The notes under the pieces were generated by a model. That model was not told where the DNA came from, ran no database searches, and was given only the letters and a program-made list of their open reading frames with translations. DNA of 64,000 nucleotides from Biscogniauxia marginata (Eukaryota; Ascomycota; Sordariomycetes; Xylariales; Xylariaceae), in the NCBI GenBank assembly GCA_022695795.1, contig MU404072.1:373864-437863 (forward strand), written 5' to 3'. Each line of letters opens with the position of its first letter. Positions within the stretch are counted from its first letter, which is position 1. Of the stretch, positions 61,112 through 64,000 are shown in pieces. The translations under genes and the position numbers were made by a program.

Positions 61112-62890
61112 TCACTCCTCATCGTGTCGCAATGAGCATACCTTTTTACACATTTTGAATGTATCGTGCATGCGCTTGCTCAGTTTCCTCCGGCTACCAC
61201 CAAGCGGCTGTCCTATTTTCTTGCTATTGATCCGAAGCAGCGTGCCTGTAACCTCGACATCATCCTCGCTGAGATCGTCTTGGAGGTCTTGGACCGTGTG
61301 CACGAATCCGGCGCATTTTGCGAATGTGCGTGCACGCAACCGTTGGAGGATATCTTCGACATGCGTCGGTAAGAGATCATCTCGAAGAAGGGCAACTGGC
61401 AGATCGTCCCAGGTGAAAATCCCGTACCGAAGCCAGCTGGTCGATGATCTAACACACACTATCCCGATCCCGTCATTCTTCTCCTTGGCTCGTATCTTCC
61501 ATATGCCCCAGAAATACTGTCGTTGGAAGCTCAGCAAGATGGAGTTCCTGGCATCCCAGTCACCCGGTGGGCTGACTGTGAGAGTAGCCGGATCAAACAC
61601 CTCGTCTGAGAACTGGATCTTGATTGCATTACGCCGGCTCATCATCACTCTCCTGTCGAGAGTCGCGCTGTCCCTGCAGCATATGTATTGGGGCTCGGAC
61701 AATTTGGATGCCGAATACATGTTCAGGTCGAAAACCGTCTGCGTCCGCCGTGGCTTTGTTCTCACGAACAAACTGGGGCCGTATTTCCGCAGCGAGATCG
61801 ACAGCACGTGTTTTGTATGCCGGGCGTCAACACAATTCAGCGACAGGAAGTAGCTTCCGGATTCCGTTGCTACTCCACCACCAATCCTGACGAGGCCCTT
61901 AGTCCGGAGCCCCCGGCTAGTAAGGCTGTACTCTCCTCCGTTGTTCCACTCGAACAACGGTTTCACGATCCCGCGACACCCTTTGAATTCCGCTGGGGAG
62001 CTGGCGTACAGTCCCCGGAAGCGACGCCGATCAGTCTTATCGGCCTCCCAGGCAAATATGGAAAGGTCGTTGCTGGACTGGATGATCTCTTCCTGTAACC
62101 GCGTGAAAGCTTTCTCGCCTTCACCATAGAGCAGCGGCATGTTGATGTCGAAGATACCAAGAAGACAGTATGCCATGTCTTCCGCTCTCGTTGTCTCGCG
62201 AAAGGATGCCCAAGACATTCGCCGTCCGACTAGAACCTCCTCTAACGGACCTCCTTTCAGAACATTAGAATCGATCCGGGTAATCCATGACATAATTGAC
62301 GCCAGCTGTGCTTTTGTTCCAAAGCAATTCCACCGACTATCGTAGAAAAGCACCCTGGTCGGTGCGATCAGCTCCTGCAATGTCCACCCGCGGGTGAACC
62401 ACCTGCACTTCCCAAGATTTCTCTTTATCCTATCGAGCATCTCGACTTCTCCTCCGGTTAAGGGGCGAGGATCCTTATAAGGACCCACGTGCTTCTCTGA
62501 CAACTCCCGAGCGTCAAACCAAGCCGCGACCTCTGTCAGGACCAGGTCAGGGTCTGGTATAAAGTCGGATAGGAAGGCGTAGCAGACGGCGGATCGCTTG
62601 TACCATGCGAACATAGAGTTGATAGCTTCGGTGAGCTCGGCACTGCTGGACTTATCGATACAGCACGTGTCTATCCAAGCATAGTCGAAGTCATGCTCGA
62701 GCGCGAGGCTACACAGGGCCTCAACCTTCTCGAACCCCTTCTTCCTCCTCACGGCTTTGCTTGGGCCCCCATTCAGCATATCCTGGAACGTCACCTCCTC
62801 GTCGCCCCAGGTGTGCGAAAGGATCGCGTACTCTGGCACATCTCGGAAGAATTCCTCAAACTCGTGGGTCCTGCAGTTGATCAATCTCAT
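61112..62890 (-). CDS. HET-domain protein (heterokaryon-incompatibility type)
   Basis: Intact single ORF, 592 residues. The HET domain is N-terminal: MRLINCRTHEFEEF, then YAILSHTWGDEEVTFQDM, FDYAWIDTCCIDKSSSAELT with EAINSMFAWYKRSAVCYAFL, and CRWFTRGWTLQELIAP. It is followed by the extension seen in HET-E/HET-D-like proteins (EDMAYCLLGIFDINMPLLYG and GEGEKAFTRLQEEII). There is no NACHT or WD40 domain after it; the C-terminal 300 residues are of unknown function and end in a basic stretch (GGSRRKLSKRMHD). HET domains trigger regulated cell death on contact of genetically different hyphae, and are distantly TIR-like. Whether this one is an allele-discriminating locus or one of the many orphan HET genes cannot be told. 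Confidence 0.9.
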   Translation of the reverse strand: MRLINCRTHEFEEFFRDVPEYAILSHTWGDEEVTFQDMLNGGPSKAVRRKKGFEKVEALCSLALEHDFDYAWIDTCCIDKSSSAELTEAINSMFAWYKRSAVCYAFLSDFIPDPDLVLTEVAAWFDARELSEKHVGPYKDPRPLTGGEVEMLDRIKRNLGKCRWFTRGWTLQELIAPTRVLFYDSRWNCFGTKAQLASIMSWITRIDSNVLKGGPLEEVLVGRRMSWASFRETTRAEDMAYCLLGIFDINMPLLYGEGEKAFTRLQEEIIQSSNDLSIFAWEADKTDRRRFRGLYASSPAEFKGCRGIVKPLFEWNNGGEYSLTSRGLRTKGLVRIGGGVATESGSYFLSLNCVDARHTKHVLSISLRKYGPSLFVRTKPRRTQTVFDLNMYSASKLSEPQYICCRDSATLDRRVMMSRRNAIKIQFSDEVFDPATLTVSPPGDWDARNSILLSFQRQYFWGIWKIRAKEKNDGIGIVCVRSSTSWLRYGIFTWDDLPVALLRDDLLPTHVEDILQRLRARTFAKCAGFVHTVQDLQDDLSEDDVEVTGTLLRINSKKIGQPLGGSRRKLSKRMHDTFKMCKKVCSLRHDEE

Positions 62891-64000
62891 GACCAGGTTT
62901 CAGTCGCCTGCTCCTTGGAAAAAAAAAAGGGGGCCGTGATACGTTATGGTATCCACGCCGTGAGTAGGTTAAGAACGGACTCTATATGTGCACCGGTTTC
63001 GGAATGTAATGCGATGCACAAGGCTTGACTTCGTGTATGTGTGGTCTTCGCAATGTAGACGCACTATTTGAAAATAGCAACACTTTATCAAAGTTTCAAA
63101 GGGTAATTAATCATATCTATATAAGTATAGGCGAGCCTTCCCAAGGGTTCCGTCATACCGGTAAGTGTCATCGCGAGAGACGCAGTAAGCTACTATGTGC
63201 CTCGTCCGTTCTTTCGTCCGTTCTCCTATTTCTGAACCAATCGTGCGCTCAACTCGGATTTGAGCGAAGAGTTCAGTCCCAAGGTACGTGTGAAATTAAG
63301 AGGCTCCGCCCCAGTGGATCAACAAGTTTATTTCCCGTCCTCGAACCCTTTCTCAGCTCTAGCTCGCTCATCTGCTCACCTCTCCTCCTCACCGGTGTTG
63401 CGGCACTCTGATGACTGTGCAATACCTACAGTAGGTAACGGGCTGACTACCCACATCCAAGTCGCTTCGGACCCTGTGATCGACTGGGCGTGGATGCATC
63501 TCATCTGGCATCCATCAACCTTGCATAGCCTGAAGTCTTTTATACGTTCCTATCTAGCGACGCAAGAAGCTAGCCGAACGAACTAGCTGTGCTATCGTTA
63601 AGTTATTATGAGTTTGCCCAACGTTACTTATAATATTTCTTTGATAAGCCTCACCGAAAGGCAAGTCCGGTCAACTAACACAGGATGCCAAGCTACCAGC
63701 CTTGCACACGGGCAGGGTTAAAGATCCGAGCACGTCGTCTATTCAGATTTCCATTTCTCAGTCTCCACACGAAGAGACCCAGAGACCCCATGATCACGCT
63801 TATTTATCGAACCCACTACCCAAAATTCGGATGATTGTGGAGCGTAGGCATCTGCTTGTCTTGCCGAAAGGTCAGAGAGATCAACCTACTAAGTTACTGT
63901 GTACGGCAATCCTGAGCCAGGAGATTGGTACCCTAGGTAGATATCTAGTGCTCGGCGTCTACTGAAGGTGAGTAAGCCGTGATGGTCTGGTTCCTCTATG
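62891..64000. other. Window end, no supported gene
   Basis: The first part is the promoter of the HET gene, with an A-rich run at 62920-62928. ORFs to 128 codons (63025-63411) have no family resemblance and overlap one another in different frames. Confidence 0.4.

Overview
The window is nuclear DNA of a filamentous ascomycete (Pezizomycotina, probably Sordariomycetes). Genes are spread out and carry short GT-AG introns of about 48-112 bp with CTAAC/CTGAC-type branch sites. It encodes fungus-specific families (HET domain, NACHT-ankyrin, SesA, FTA2-like, Zn2Cys6) and contains an AT-saturated block with the C-to-T/G-to-A pattern of repeat-induced point mutation (RIP). Species-level placement is not possible from the sequence alone.

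Layout. 1-9.3 kb: conserved housekeeping, a divergent pair encoding a Utp8-type nucleolar protein (-) and the Elg1/ATAD5 PCNA-unloading ATPase (+). 9.6-11.2 kb: a relic of an MFS transporter C-terminus and an intact two-exon SnoaL-like gene (-). 11.6-14.4 kb: a 2.77-kb AT-rich DNA-transposon-like unit bounded by terminal inverted repeats and a 6-bp direct repeat. Nested inside are a foldback element, a decayed LTR and a fresher GC-rich solo LTR with a 5-bp target-site duplication. 14.4-29 kb: gene-poor accessory DNA holding a graveyard of fungal recognition/cell-death genes (NACHT-ankyrin pseudogene, FTA2/kinase-like gene with one nonsense codon, SesA-domain relic) and one intact PD-(D/E)XK-like protein. 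29.2-32 kb: an alpha-arrestin with a PPxY motif. 34.5-35.8 kb: a GH10 xylanase whose C-terminal CBM1 lies out of frame.

35.8-48.6 kb: a compact five-gene block of aspartate aminotransferase (-), 5-oxoprolinase (-), a Dal5/Tna1-type anion permease (+), a Zn2Cys6 activator (+) and a D-2-hydroxyacid dehydrogenase (-). The 5-oxoprolinase/permease pair shares a divergent promoter with CGG-type palindromes and GATA sites. Read together, this looks like a catabolic cluster: uptake of an organic anion such as 5-oxoproline, ATP-driven ring opening to glutamate, transamination, and 2-oxoacid/2-hydroxyacid interconversion under a cluster-encoded regulator. That is inference and is the most interesting candidate system here.

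48.6-64 kb: an orphan ORF, a FAR1/WRKY-GCM1-type zinc-finger protein, a small three-exon conserved-looking gene, eIF3c (NIP1), a hemerythrin-domain protein with a possible mitochondrial presequence, and an intact HET-domain protein. Exon boundaries were chosen by hand from splice sites and reading-frame continuity with the recognised families; they have no transcript support.
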